The notes under the pieces were generated by a model. It made no database searches. It had not been told where the DNA came from and saw only the letters and a program-made list of their open reading frames with translations. DNA of 64,000 nucleotides, taken from contig NZ_CANKXK010000001.1 in assembly GCF_947487605.1 (NCBI RefSeq), forward strand, positions 1 through 64,000, read 5' to 3'. Positions within the stretch are counted from its first letter, which is position 1. Every line of letters begins with the position of its first letter. Made by a program: the position numbers and the translations under genes. This document shows positions 16,679 through 25,646 of the stretch, piece by piece. Source of the DNA: an uncultured Algibacter sp. Lineage in GTDB: Bacteria > Bacteroidota > Bacteroidia > Flavobacteriales > Flavobacteriaceae.

Positions 16679-18507
16679 ATAAAACAGTCAACATAAATTT
16701 AGCAGGTATATTTTTTCACATAGATGAAGATGCGTACTTAAAATTACAGCGCTATCTTGAGGCTATAAAACGTTCATTTACCGACTCTCAAGGTCGATCT
16801 GAAATTATAGCCGATATAGAGGCCCGAATTGCCGAACTCTTTAATGACCGTGTACAAAACGATAAACAAGTTATTAGAATAAAAGAAGTAGACGAAGTTA
16901 TTTCAATTATGGGGCAACCAGAAGATTATTTGGTTGACGATGAAATTTTTGAAGATGAACCTCAAACGTCATACAGAACCAAATCTGCACCTTCAAGAAA
17001 ATTATTTAGAGACACAGATAACTCTTATATTGGTGGTGTATCCTCTGGACTAGCGCATTATTTAGGCATAGATTCCATTTGGATGCGATTGCTATGGATT
17101 ATTCTTGCAATAGCTTCTGGTGGTACATTTATATTTATCTATATACTGTTTTGGATTTTAGTTCCTGAAGCAAAAACTACTGCAGAAAAAATAATGATGA
17201 CGGGGGAACCTGTGAACATTAGTAACATTGAAAAAAAAATTAAAGATGGATTTGAAAGCGTATCAGATGTTGCCAAAAATGTAGGTGATTCTGTTGGAGC
17301 TGCAGCAAAAAATGTTAGTGATTCTGTATCAAATGCGGCAAAAAATGTCGATTTAAAAAAACCAGCAAATTCAATAAAATCATCATCAAAAACTTTTTTT
17401 GATACACTAGGCGATGTTATTATGTTTTTCTTTAAGGTCTTCGCCAAATTTATAGGTGTTCTTTTAATGATTATTGGTGCTTCTACACTAATATCCTTAA
17501 TTATAGCTTTATTTTCTTTAGGCGTAGCAGACATAATTCATATCCCTGGCCTTGACATGTTAGACATTGTTAATGCTGGAGACACACCCGTGTGGCTAGT
17601 TTCTTTATTAACATTTTTTGCAGTGGGTATTCCATTCTTTTTCTTATTCTATTTAGGATTAAAGATTCTAATTAACAACTTAAAATCTATTGGTAACATT
17701 GCAAAATTCACCTTACTTGGGGTTTGGCTTATATCAATTATAGGTTTAGTGGTTGTTGGTGTGCGTCAGGCAAGTGAACACGCTATTAATGAGTCTGTAA
17801 TTGAAAAAAACGAACTCAATATAAAAGCAAACGATACGCTTAGTGTAAAAATGATAACAAACGATTTGTTTGAGACAAATGGATATAGAAATAATGATTC
17901 TTTTAAAATTGCACATAATGAAGATGGCGAAAAGACTATTTATTCTTCAGATATAAGAATTATTGTTAGATCAACTTCCGACTCTATAGGGAAATTGATA
18001 ATTGATAAAAATGCAGATGGAAGAAGTTACGAAACAGCAATAGAACGGGCTAAAAATATTAATTATAATTATACGATTAATGACAACGAAATACAGCTTG
18101 ACTCTTATTTAAACACAGACACTAAAAACAAATTTAGTAATCAAGAAGTGGTTGTTTTCTTATATCTGCCTGAAGGCGCTATTGTAAACTTTAGCAACAA
18201 CACAAAGTCATATTTACACTATAGAAGATATAATAATACCATTGTAACTTCTAGCGATGTAAATCAGTATTTAAAAATCCTAAATGAAGATATTGAATGT
18301 TTGGATTGCCCAGAAGAAGATGCGTTTGAAGTAGATGTCGATATTAAAAATGAAGACTCAACTCTAAAAATAAACAATGAAGGAGTAGAAGTTAAAGTAG
18401 ATAGCACGAGTTTAAAAATAAACGCAAATGGTATAAAAGGAGAAACCGAAAATGTGAATGTAAAAATTAACGAAGAAGGTGTTTCTATTAAGTCTGAAGA
18501 TAACTAA
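16675..18507 (+). CDS. PspC domain envelope-stress protein
   Basis: A 610-residue protein. Residues 1-90 form a conserved cytosolic domain (HIDEDAYLKLQRYLEAIKRSF, ADIEARIAELFNDRV). A PspC domain follows at about 103-165 (RDTDNSYIGGVSSGLAHYLG, FIYILFWILVPEA). A low-complexity linker with repeated KNV-SDSV units comes next, then membrane helices near 245-275, 300-330 and 345-365. A C-terminal extracytoplasmic part of over 200 residues has a GIN-like beta-rich pattern. PspC domains take part in sensing membrane damage. The fusion to a periplasmic beta domain is usual for Bacteroidota. Confidence 0.88.
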   Translation: MNKTVNINLAGIFFHIDEDAYLKLQRYLEAIKRSFTDSQGRSEIIADIEARIAELFNDRVQNDKQVIRIKEVDEVISIMGQPEDYLVDDEIFEDEPQTSYRTKSAPSRKLFRDTDNSYIGGVSSGLAHYLGIDSIWMRLLWIILAIASGGTFIFIYILFWILVPEAKTTAEKIMMTGEPVNISNIEKKIKDGFESVSDVAKNVGDSVGAAAKNVSDSVSNAAKNVDLKKPANSIKSSSKTFFDTLGDVIMFFFKVFAKFIGVLLMIIGASTLISLIIALFSLGVADIIHIPGLDMLDIVNAGDTPVWLVSLLTFFAVGIPFFFLFYLGLKILINNLKSIGNIAKFTLLGVWLISIIGLVVVGVRQASEHAINESVIEKNELNIKANDTLSVKMITNDLFETNGYRNNDSFKIAHNEDGEKTIYSSDIRIIVRSTSDSIGKLIIDKNADGRSYETAIERAKNINYNYTINDNEIQLDSYLNTDTKNKFSNQEVVVFLYLPEGAIVNFSNNTKSYLHYRRYNNTIVTSSDVNQYLKILNEDIECLDCPEEDAFEVDVDIKNEDSTLKINNEGVEVKVDSTSLKINANGIKGETENVNVKINEEGVSIKSEDN

Positions 18508-18613
18508 CAATTCATCATAAAAAATCAACAGCTCAGATATTTATACTTTAAATTAAAAGTGATTGTATAGATATTTGAACAACAAAATAATAATCATCAA
18601 AAAACAAACAGTT

Positions 18614-19342
18614 ATGACAACTTTAACCAAAATTATAGTAACCACCTTACTTAGCCTAACATTATTTTCCTGTAACTTCGATATAAACTTTAACTCTGGT
18701 GTTCAAGGAAATGGAAATGTAGAAACCGAAGAAAGGTTAGTAGACCAACCTTTTACAACAATTCATGCATCAGAAGGTTTAGATGTATATCTAACTCAAA
18801 GCAATGAAGAAAGTATCGCAGTTGAAGCAGATAAAAATCTACATTCACTTATTTTAACCGAAATTGAAGATGGGGTTTTAAAAATTCATACTAAAGAAAA
18901 TATTGGAAAAGCATCAGCCAAAAAAATTCATGTTAGCTTCAAAGATATTTCTAAAATTGTTTCTACAAGTGGTAGTGATGTTCATTCAACAAACACCATT
19001 TCTGCAGAGCGTTTAGAATTAAAATCGACGAGTGGTAGTGATATGAATTTAGAGATTAATACAAACACCTTAGATTGTAAATCTACTAGTGGTAGCGATA
19101 TGCGACTTTCTGGACAAACAGAAAATCTAATTGCAGAAGCAACTAGTGGTAGCGATATAAAAGCAGGTAATTTAATGGCTCAATCTAGCCAAGTAAAAGC
19201 CACAAGTGGTGCAGACATTACCGTAAATACATCTAAAGAGCTTACAGCAAAAGCTACTAGCGGTGGTGATATTAAATATTATGGAAATCCAGAAAAAGTA
19301 GATAAATCTGATGGCGTTTCTGGAAGCATTAGAAAAAAATAA
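18614..19342 (+). CDS. GIN/DUF2807 domain lipoprotein
   Basis: The ATG at 18614 gives a 242-residue protein with a lipoprotein signal (SLTLFSC, lipid cysteine at about residue 20). The body is a DUF2807 head-GIN beta-helix, with the motif TSG[SAG]D repeated six times at about 20-residue steps, matching turns of the helix. These proteins are thought to be cell-surface or outer-membrane lipoproteins. The upstream ATG at 18563 would place the signal peptide internally, so it is not used. Confidence 0.85.
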   Translation: MTTLTKIIVTTLLSLTLFSCNFDINFNSGVQGNGNVETEERLVDQPFTTIHASEGLDVYLTQSNEESIAVEADKNLHSLILTEIEDGVLKIHTKENIGKASAKKIHVSFKDISKIVSTSGSDVHSTNTISAERLELKSTSGSDMNLEINTNTLDCKSTSGSDMRLSGQTENLIAEATSGSDIKAGNLMAQSSQVKATSGADITVNTSKELTAKATSGGDIKYYGNPEKVDKSDGVSGSIRKK

Positions 19343-19438
19343 CAACAACTAATAACCAACTAGCTTTAAGCCATTTCAAACTTTATCTAAAGTTTGGAGT
19401 GGTTTTTGTTTTATATTTGTTATAATCAATTTATTATT

Positions 19439-20281
19439 ATGACAAATAAAAAAATACTCTTTGCATTTCTTATGCCCCTAATGTTTTCTACCGCAGTAAT
19501 GGCTCAAAAAGGAGAAAAAATAAAAGGTAACAGAAATGTTATTACCAAGCAAACAGATATAGATGCGTTTCATACCATTGCGTTAGATGAAGATTTTGAA
19601 GTAGAAATTATCTACAACAAAAATCCATCTGTTGAAATTGAAACCGATGAAAACTTACATGATGTTATTGAATTTCAAGTGAGAGATAGCGTACTTACTT
19701 TCAACAAAAACATGAGAATTGTTTCTAAAAAACGATTAAATATTCGAGTAGCTTACAACCATATTTTTAGACATATTAAAGTTTCTGATGATGCAGAAAT
19801 AAATTCACTCACAACAGTCGACTTACAAAACGGAACCTTAAAAACTATAGGATCTTCAAAGGCAGCCTTAACAATTACCACAAATAGTTTCAATTTTGAG
19901 TCAAGTGAAAAATCTAAGGTTAAATTAAATCTCACAGCCGAAAGTTGCTCTATTAACATGTTTGGAAATTCAAAATTAGAAGCCCTAATTAATGCTCCAA
20001 ATATAAAAGCTAGTTTGTTTCAACGTGCCGATGCGAATGTAGAAGGTGTAAGCAAAACTGCAGATATTGATTTAGATAATAATGCACGATTTAATGGAAA
20101 AAACCTCACTATTTCTACTTGTAATATTATTTGTGAAATAAACAGTGATGCTTATTTAGAAGTGCTAGACGATATAACTATTGAAGCTGCGGGATCTAGC
20201 TCTATTTATTTATACGAGAACCCTAAAATTATTATCAACAAACTTACAGATACTTCTAAGCTTCAAAAGAAGGTTAAGTAG
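19439..20281 (+). CDS. GIN/DUF2807 domain secreted protein
   Basis: The ATG at 19439 gives a 280-residue protein with a Sec signal peptide (KKILFAFLMPLMFSTAVMAQ, cleavage near residue 21). A GIN-type start follows (KGNRNVITKQTDIDAFHTIA, LDEDFEVEIIY). It lacks the TSGSD turns of its neighbour, but the layout is the same, so the two are probably a diverged duplication. It is the last gene of the PadR-PspC group. Confidence 0.82.
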   Translation: MTNKKILFAFLMPLMFSTAVMAQKGEKIKGNRNVITKQTDIDAFHTIALDEDFEVEIIYNKNPSVEIETDENLHDVIEFQVRDSVLTFNKNMRIVSKKRLNIRVAYNHIFRHIKVSDDAEINSLTTVDLQNGTLKTIGSSKAALTITTNSFNFESSEKSKVKLNLTAESCSINMFGNSKLEALINAPNIKASLFQRADANVEGVSKTADIDLDNNARFNGKNLTISTCNIICEINSDAYLEVLDDITIEAAGSSSIYLYENPKIIINKLTDTSKLQKKVK

Positions 20282-20334
20282 TTAATTTTGTAGATATGAT
20301 AGGATTTTGATAATCCTAAATAAACCCTCAGTGC

Positions 20335-20420
20335 AAATAAAGCTTTGCTTTATTTAAAAATAAAAGCTTCACTTTTCTTAAGAAAGTAAACTTTCTACAA
20401 AAACCAAAGCTTTTATTTAG
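20335..20420 (-). terminator. Hairpin pair downstream of tRNA-Pro
   Basis: Two inverted repeats lie here. AAATAAAGC-ttt-GCTTTATTT is perfect at 20335-20355. AAATAAAAGCTT pairs with AAGCTTTTATTT across 20356-20419. On the minus strand the larger hairpin directly follows the tRNA and ends in a T-rich tail, consistent with termination. Confidence 0.5.
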
Positions 20421-20495
20421 TCGGGATGACAGGATTTGAACCTGCGACCACACGGCCCCCAGCCGTGTACGCTAACCGGACTGCGCCACATCCCG
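20421..20495 (-). tRNA. tRNA-Pro (anticodon GGG)
   Basis: On the minus strand a 75-base cloverleaf can be drawn. The acceptor stem is CGGGATG/CATCCCG, the D arm contains GCGCAGTCCGGTTAGCGT, the anticodon stem CACGG/CCGTG encloses loop CTGGGGG with anticodon GGG, and the T arm contains GCAGGTTCAAATCCTGT. The discriminator base is A. The 3' CCA is not encoded. Confidence 0.95.
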
Positions 20496-20576
20496 AAATT
20501 TCAATAAAATTAGATATCTAAATATTAGTCTTGTGGTTTCTCGATTATAACAAGATATAACTATGGTACAGTTTAT

Positions 20577-20609
20577 CTTGAGCGAAGTCTAAAGACCACA
20601 TCCCGAATT
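20577..20609. repeat. Diverged GTCGAA-type repeat next to a tRNA-end echo
   Basis: CTTGAGCGAAGTCTAAAGACC is a degraded copy of the CCCTGAGCGCAGTCGAAAGG repeat. It runs into CCACATCCCGAA, identical to the 5' end region of the tRNA-Pro gene at 20486-20497. Nothing else was identified in the rest of 20496-20663. Confidence 0.4.
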
Positions 20610-20663
20610 AATTTTTTATAATTTCAAAGAAAACACTTTTTAACTTATTTGCAAAACGCAAAA

Positions 20664-20690
20664 AAAGCCAAAGTAATTCGCTTTGGCTTT
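20664..20690 (-). terminator. Terminator of trxB
   Basis: AAAGCCAAAG-(7)-CTTTGGCTTT is a ten-base-pair stem. It is followed on the minus strand by more T, and lies 22 bases after the trxB stop. Confidence 0.82.
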
Positions 20691-20711
20691 ATAATGTTTA
20701 CATCAATTTAC

Positions 20712-21692
20712 TTAATTATAAGTAGATGTTGAAACTTCAAATGTAGAATCTTTAGCAGCAAGGTAACGCTCTGCATCCAAAGCAGCCATACATCCAGTTC
20801 CTGCAGCAGTAACCGCTTGCCTATAAACATGATCTGCAGCATCACCAGATACAAAAACGCCCTCTATATTTGTTTTAGATGTTCCTGGTACATTAATAAT
20901 ATATCCCGTTTCATCTAAGTCTAAAAACTCTCTAAAAATATCGGTGTTTGGTTTGTGTCCAATAGCTACAAAAAAGCCTGTAGCTGGTATTTCGTGTTTT
21001 TCATTTGTTTGATTATTAAAAACTCGCACACCCGTAACTACCTGTCCATCACCTAAAACCTCATCTGTTTCGGTATTAAATAAAATTTCAATGTTTTCGG
21101 TATTTTTAACTCGTGCCGCCATGATTTTAGATGCTCTAAATTCATCACGTCTTACCAACATAGTCACTTTTGTACACAACTTAGACAAATAATGAGCTTC
21201 CTCACATGCAGAGTCTCCAGCTCCAACAATAACAACTTCCTGATTTCTATAGAAGAATCCATCACAAACGGCACATGCCGAAACACCACCTCCTAGCTTT
21301 AAATATTTTTGCTCAGAATCCAAACCTAAATATTTAGCAGAAGCTCCTGTTGAAATTATTACCGTATCAGCATGAATTTCTTTAGTTTCATTCACCCAAA
21401 CTTTATGAATATCACCAGAAAAATCTACTTTAGTAATCCAACCATCTCGAACATCTGTTTCAAAACGCTGTGCTTGAGCTTGTAATTGCATCATCATTTC
21501 TGGTCCTGTGACACCCTCTGGATAACCTGGAAAATTTTCGACTTCATTGGTAGTTGTTAATTGACCTCCTGGTTGAGTACCTTGATATAAAACTGGTTTC
21601 ATATTGGCTCTGGCGGCATATATTGCTGCCGTATAACCTGCTGGTCCTGAACCTATAATTAAACATTTTACTTTTTCTATATTTTCTACCAT
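20712..21692 (-). CDS. trxB: Thioredoxin-disulfide reductase
   Basis: A 326-residue flavoprotein that uses NADPH to reduce thioredoxin in the cytosol. FAD-binding GSGPAGYTAAIYAARAN starts near residue 14, the redox motif is CAVC at residues 140-143 followed by DGFFYRN, the NADPH site is VIVGAGDSACEEAHYL, and the C-terminal FAD site is GVFVSGDAADHVYRQAVTAAG. Length and motifs are fully standard. It is monocistronic with its own -7 box and terminator. Confidence 0.96.
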   Translation of the reverse strand: MVENIEKVKCLIIGSGPAGYTAAIYAARANMKPVLYQGTQPGGQLTTTNEVENFPGYPEGVTGPEMMMQLQAQAQRFETDVRDGWITKVDFSGDIHKVWVNETKEIHADTVIISTGASAKYLGLDSEQKYLKLGGGVSACAVCDGFFYRNQEVVIVGAGDSACEEAHYLSKLCTKVTMLVRRDEFRASKIMAARVKNTENIEILFNTETDEVLGDGQVVTGVRVFNNQTNEKHEIPATGFFVAIGHKPNTDIFREFLDLDETGYIINVPGTSKTNIEGVFVSGDAADHVYRQAVTAAGTGCMAALDAERYLAAKDSTFEVSTSTYN

Positions 21693-21712
21693 AATTAATT
21701 CTATTTGTAAAG

Positions 21713-21720
21713 CAAAAGTA
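21713..21720 (-). promoter_or_regulatory. -7 box of trxB
   Basis: The minus strand reads TACTTTTG, matching TAnnTTTG, 20 bases before the trxB start codon at 21692. Confidence 0.5.
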
Positions 21721-21953
21721 GAATTTTTGATAGAAAACTTACATATAAGTTATTAACACTTTGCTATGACTTCATATTAAAAATCTATTGTTTTTACAAT
21801 TTTGTATGTTTCTTTCGTAAATCATTGTAAATCAACAAATCTAGTACGCTATAAGAACAAATTTATTTTCAACCATAATGCTAATAGCAGTTATTATTTC
21901 TTATAATAGCTCTAATGTTAAAAACTGAAGTTGCTTCATAAGTACCAAAAAGA

Positions 21954-22081
21954 TGAGGCTGTCTAAAAAGTAAGTTCGTTGTCATATTGAACTTGTCGAA
22001 ATATTTTTAACTTACTGGGTAATCAGTTTCGACATGCTCAACCTGAAAAATGAAATTATAAAGACTTTTTATACAGCCTCA
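21954..22081. repeat. MITE-like element with terminal inverted repeats
   Basis: The outer ends TGAGGCTGT and ACAGCCTCA are perfect inverted repeats, and directly inside them TAAAAAGT pairs with ACTTTTTA. The roughly 128-base element has no coding capacity. It contains an inner inverted pair, TTGAACTTGTCGAAAT and AGTTTCGACATGCTCA, related to the GTCGAA repeats elsewhere. Region 21721-21953 upstream of it shows nothing recognisable. Confidence 0.55.
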
Positions 22082-22126
22082 AAATTTATATAGTTTATTA
22101 ATATATTAATAAACTATATAAATTTT
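22081..22126. repeat. Perfect 46-base AT-rich palindrome
   Basis: The 46 bases read the same on both strands (each arm starts AAAATTTATATAGTTTATTA). It abuts the MITE-like element and lies 19 bases after the porin stop codon. It could fold as a 23-base-pair stem or cruciform and may stop transcription, but there is no clear T-run after it. Confidence 0.7.
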
Positions 22127-22144
22127 AATTAACTTGACTATTTA

Positions 22145-23425
22145 CTACTTATTATTATTTAAAAACTTAGGTTTTATAACTAACATAGCCCATGCCCAAT
22201 TTTGAGAATCTGCTGCTGCACTTTCAGCTACACCTTTAAGCTCATACATACCATCACTTGGGAATAGATGAGAATATCCAACAACTAAAGCATAACCTTT
22301 AAATGCTTTCTTATACACAATATCTACTTCTGTTCCTAAAGATTTTTCGCCACTAGGCAAATCTTGCTCTCCACTAAAGTTTAAAGCTTTTACCATAAGG
22401 CTAGATGTTGCGTTTAACTTAAAGTTTGCACTTGCATGAACATCGAAAAGACCTATAGAATTAGCATGGTTTCCTACATAGAAGTAATCCATGAATCCAT
22501 TAAACTTATGGTTAGTACCGTATAATGGGAAAAAGGCACCAGTTTTTGTTGGGTCAGTTTCGTCATTTCCGCTAATAATTTCTAGTCCTGCTCCTAAAGT
22601 AACTTTATCAGACGTTTTAAATGTTAAATCAAGTCCTAACAAAGAAGCACTAACATCTTTATACGATGTTCCATAAATAGCTTCACCTGTTTGTAAATAA
22701 ATATTTGCAGCTACACCAAACGCACCATTTTTATATTTTAAATGTGTACCTATAGTCTGCAAATTAGCAACATCATTTAAACCAGCAGCATCATTTTGAA
22801 ATCCATTATTCATTAATAATAAACTTCCTGAAAAGTTTTCCCACGATTGACTTAAATGTGCCATTTGCATGGTCTTATAAGAGAAGAATCCTGATGTATT
22901 ATATACATTGCCCGCAGAAATAAATCCCGTTGGGTTTGAATAATCTTGATTAAATGCTAATGCTACATCCAAAGCAAACTTGTCTTTTTTATACCTTATA
23001 AGTCCAGCATCATGGTTACGCCCCTGTTGCGCCCAATCTAAACCACCTAAAATACGTTGGTCATCATAAGATAACACCTGACGACCTAATTTAGTTGACC
23101 AACCTTTCCCTAGATTCAATTCTGCCCATGCTTCAAATACTGCAAAAGAATTATTTTGGTCATAAGGTAAAATTTGTCTGTTTTCACCCCAAACCAATAC
23201 ATCTTGAAAACTCACATAGAATTTATATGCATCAACTTGATAACCCGCATTCAGACGTATTCTAGTTGAAATACCAAATCCTGGTTCTGCAGCTTCTGGA
23301 ATTATACTTCCGAAACCGTTACGATATTCCGTACGTGGTCTAAATTCTCCATCTAATGTAAACTGCGCTTGTGCAAATTGAACTATCAATGCCATCAAGC
23401 CTATTAATACGTATTGTTTTCTCAT
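22145..23425 (-). CDS. Alginate export/porin family outer-membrane protein
   Basis: A 426-residue protein with a signal peptide (residues 1-20, ending AQA) and a beta-barrel pattern starting FTLDGEFRPRTEYRNGFG. WSTKLGRQVLSYDDQRILGG and GLDWAQQGRNHDAGLIRYKK are typical of the alginate-export (AlgE-like) porin family. The last strand ends WAMLVIKPKF. It lies 145 bases downstream of the nitrate-type ABC ATPase genes on the same strand, so I infer it lets nitrate or a related anion cross the outer membrane and is not an alginate exporter. Confidence 0.8.
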   Translation of the reverse strand: MRKQYVLIGLMALIVQFAQAQFTLDGEFRPRTEYRNGFGSIIPEAAEPGFGISTRIRLNAGYQVDAYKFYVSFQDVLVWGENRQILPYDQNNSFAVFEAWAELNLGKGWSTKLGRQVLSYDDQRILGGLDWAQQGRNHDAGLIRYKKDKFALDVALAFNQDYSNPTGFISAGNVYNTSGFFSYKTMQMAHLSQSWENFSGSLLLMNNGFQNDAAGLNDVANLQTIGTHLKYKNGAFGVAANIYLQTGEAIYGTSYKDVSASLLGLDLTFKTSDKVTLGAGLEIISGNDETDPTKTGAFFPLYGTNHKFNGFMDYFYVGNHANSIGLFDVHASANFKLNATSSLMVKALNFSGEQDLPSGEKSLGTEVDIVYKKAFKGYALVVGYSHLFPSDGMYELKGVAESAAADSQNWAWAMLVIKPKFLNNNK

Positions 23426-23570
23426 TTTACTTGTTTTTAAGTTTGAATTAATTTTGAGTTTTAAATTGAATTTTATGTTAATATTTGGTTGTACTTATTC
23501 GTTACTTATAAATAACCTAGTTCTTCTTAGGCTAAATTTCACTAATAAATTCTCTATTTATACCTCGTTC

Positions 23571-24398
23571 TTAATGCTCTAAGAAGTCAATTAAATGTTT
23601 TCTATACTTATAATAATCATTGTGCTCTAATACTGCTTTTCTGGTTCTGGGTCTTTCAAAATCAATATCAAGAACATCACCTATTTTAGCGCTTGGTCCG
23701 CTAGTCATCATTACTACACGGTCTGCTAAAAAAATCGCCTCATCCACATCGTGTGTAATCATTACCGCAGTAATTTTTTCCTTATTCCAAATCTCGATTA
23801 GAATATCTTGCAACTCCCCGCGTGTTAAAGAATCTAACATCCCGAAAGGCTCATCAAGCAATAATACTTTTGGTTTTATAGCAAAGGCTCTTGCAATACC
23901 AACACGCTGTTGCATCCCTTGAGACAATTCTGAAGCGCGTTTATTAAATGCATCTTCTAAACCTACCTTCTGTAAGTAATATTTAGCAATGTCATTACGC
24001 TGTCCTTTAGTAGCATGAGGAAACACCTGATTCACCCCTAAAAGCACATTCTGTAAAGCCGTCATCCAAGGCATTAAACTAGGCGCTTGAAATATCACGC
24101 CTCTATCTGGTCCAGGGCCTTTAATATGCTTTCCTAAAACAGAAATATTACCGCCCGAAATCGGATTCAATCCAGCAATCATAGATAACATGGTTGTTTT
24201 TCCACAACCAGAATGTCCAATAATAGTTACGAATTCCTCTTTACGTATTTGAAGATTCAAATCCTCTAAAACCACATAATCGCCTTTTGGTGTTGGATAT
24301 ACCTTCTTTAAATTCTTTAAATCAAGCATCACATCCTTAGAAGGGAAACCAGCTATTTCAGGAATAATTTTTGTTTTATTTTCAATTATAGTACTCAT
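23571..24398 (-). CDS. Nitrate/bicarbonate-type ABC transporter ATP-binding protein (second)
   Basis: A 275-residue ABC ATPase of the NrtD/SsuB/TauB group. Walker A is GHSGCGKTT (about residue 58), the Q loop is VIFQAPSLMPWMTALQNVLLG, the signature is LSQGMQQRVGIARA, and Walker B is VLLLDEPFGMLD, then the H-loop in VMITHDVDEAIFLADRVVMM. SQGMQQR replaces the usual SGGMRQR. A C-terminal tail after the core carries ERPRTRKAVLEHNDYY. It starts eight bases after the other ATPase gene; the two probably form a heterodimer. Confidence 0.9.
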   Translation of the reverse strand: MSTIIENKTKIIPEIAGFPSKDVMLDLKNLKKVYPTPKGDYVVLEDLNLQIRKEEFVTIIGHSGCGKTTMLSMIAGLNPISGGNISVLGKHIKGPGPDRGVIFQAPSLMPWMTALQNVLLGVNQVFPHATKGQRNDIAKYYLQKVGLEDAFNKRASELSQGMQQRVGIARAFAIKPKVLLLDEPFGMLDSLTRGELQDILIEIWNKEKITAVMITHDVDEAIFLADRVVMMTSGPSAKIGDVLDIDFERPRTRKAVLEHNDYYKYRKHLIDFLEH

Positions 24399-24406
24399 CT
24401 TAATGC

Positions 24407-25255
24407 TTATTTAAATTGATTAACAAAATCTTTTGGAGTTAATTCAGGTAACACATATTCAGTTGTAGCCTGCGATTTACGTTCATCGCCAATATCCATT
24501 AAATACTCTATAATGGCATTTCTCGTTTCCTTGAAATTTTTGTTATCGTTCATTTCTGTTTTATCACGCGGGCGTTCAATATCAATTTTAAACTCAGGGC
24601 CTAAAGTTGCATTTGGTCCTGGACGCAACGGAATAATACGATCTGCCATATAAATCCCTTCATCCACATCATTGGTAATTAACAATGCTGTACGCTTATC
24701 TTTACCCCAAATGTTTAATATTTCATCTTGTAAATTTCCACGAGTTAAAGCATCCAAAGCACCAAGCGGTTCGTCCATAATAATCATTTCAGGTTTCATC
24801 GCTAAAGCCCTTGCAACAGCTACACGCTGGCGCATCCCTCCCGATAATTCTTTCGGGCGTTTATTAATCGCAGGCGTTAAACTTACCATTTCTACATAAT
24901 CAGCAACAATAGCGTTCAACTCCTTTTTACTTTTCTTCGGAAACGCTTCCTTCACCGCCATATACACATTCTGTCCAACGGTTAACCAAGGTAATAACGA
25001 GTAATTCTGAAAAATCACCCCACGCTCATGGCTAGTCCCCTGTACAGGTTCTCCCTTAAACAAAACACTACCGCTAGTTGGTTCAAGCAGGCCATTAATC
25101 AAGTTCACTAAAGTCGTTTTTCCACTCCCAGTAAACCCAACAATCGCAACAAACTCACCCTCTTCAATCGACAAATTAATATTCGACAACACCTCGGTTT
25201 CATTCCCGCCTTGTCCGTAAGTTTTATAAATATTATTTAATTCTAAATAAGCCAT
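24407..25255 (-). CDS. Nitrate/bicarbonate-type ABC transporter ATP-binding protein (first)
   Basis: A 282-residue ABC ATPase of the NrtC/NrtD core type: Walker [11 protein letters not shown] loop [20 protein letters not shown], signature [14 protein letters not shown] and Walker [13 protein letters not shown]. The H-loop position reads [16 protein letters not shown], where asparagine replaces the histidine found in most ABC ATPases (the second subunit has HDVDE). This asymmetry suggests one of the two composite sites is impaired. It lacks the NrtA-like regulatory domain fused to cyanobacterial NrtC. Confidence 0.9.
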   Translation of the reverse strand: MAYLELNNIYKTYGQGGNETEVLSNINLSIEEGEFVAIVGFTGSGKTTLVNLINGLLEPTSGSVLFKGEPVQGTSHERGVIFQNYSLLPWLTVGQNVYMAVKEAFPKKSKKELNAIVADYVEMVSLTPAINKRPKELSGGMRQRVAVARALAMKPEMIIMDEPLGALDALTRGNLQDEILNIWGKDKRTALLITNDVDEGIYMADRIIPLRPGPNATLGPEFKIDIERPRDKTEMNDNKNFKETRNAIIEYLMDIGDERKSQATTEYVLPELTPKDFVNQFK

Positions 25256-25324
25256 TATACTTCTGTTTTTCGTTAATTCACTTAGTTGCTTATCCTAATA
25301 CAGTTACACAATTAAACATTTAAA

Positions 25325-25480
25325 CTTTATTTTTTTGGGCGTTACCTTTTACTCATACCTGCCAGGTTTTTTAAAACCTTGCAGGATCGCAAAAGGTCGG
25401 GCTTTCCGTTACAAGTCCTCGCTTCTGCGCTAAGGCGCAAAAGCTGTGGGCTATCCACTACAATCCCTAACGCGGGTTAA
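25325..25480 (-). repeat. Interspersed CCCGCGTTAGGGATT element, copy A
   Basis: On the minus strand the region begins AACCCGCGTTAGGGATTG, continues with GCGGAAAGCCCGACC-like sequence (here ACGGAAAGCCCGACC), and ends GGTAACGCCCAAAA. The same three blocks in the same order occur in copy B at 30471-30629 on the plus strand. The middles differ; copy A has a nested CCTGCCAGGTTTTTTAAAACC hairpin-type repeat at about 25360-25387. Confidence 0.7.
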
Positions 25481-25550
25481 TCTGCAATGGCCAGTTTTAA
25501 ATAAGCAGTTATTTTTTTCTAACGCCACTTAAGTAAAAACCCACCCCTAA

Positions 25551-25566
25551 CCCCTCCAAGGAGGGG
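25551..25566. repeat. CCCCTCC-aa-GGAGGGG hairpin repeat
   Basis: A seven-base-pair GC-rich stem with a two-base loop, preceded by CCCACCCCTAA. It stands out sharply in this AT-rich DNA and has the look of a short interspersed hairpin. Confidence 0.55.
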
Positions 25567-25646
25567 AACACTCACTCTTATATTACTTTCTTTATTTGTA
25601 AAATAAACTTTTCAGTCTTTCATCATTCTCTCCAAAAACATGCTAA

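Noticed and set aside
22145-23425. Alginate export function
   Set aside because: Only the barrel family matches. No alginate synthesis genes are near, whereas the adjoining genes are nitrate-type transporter ATPases.
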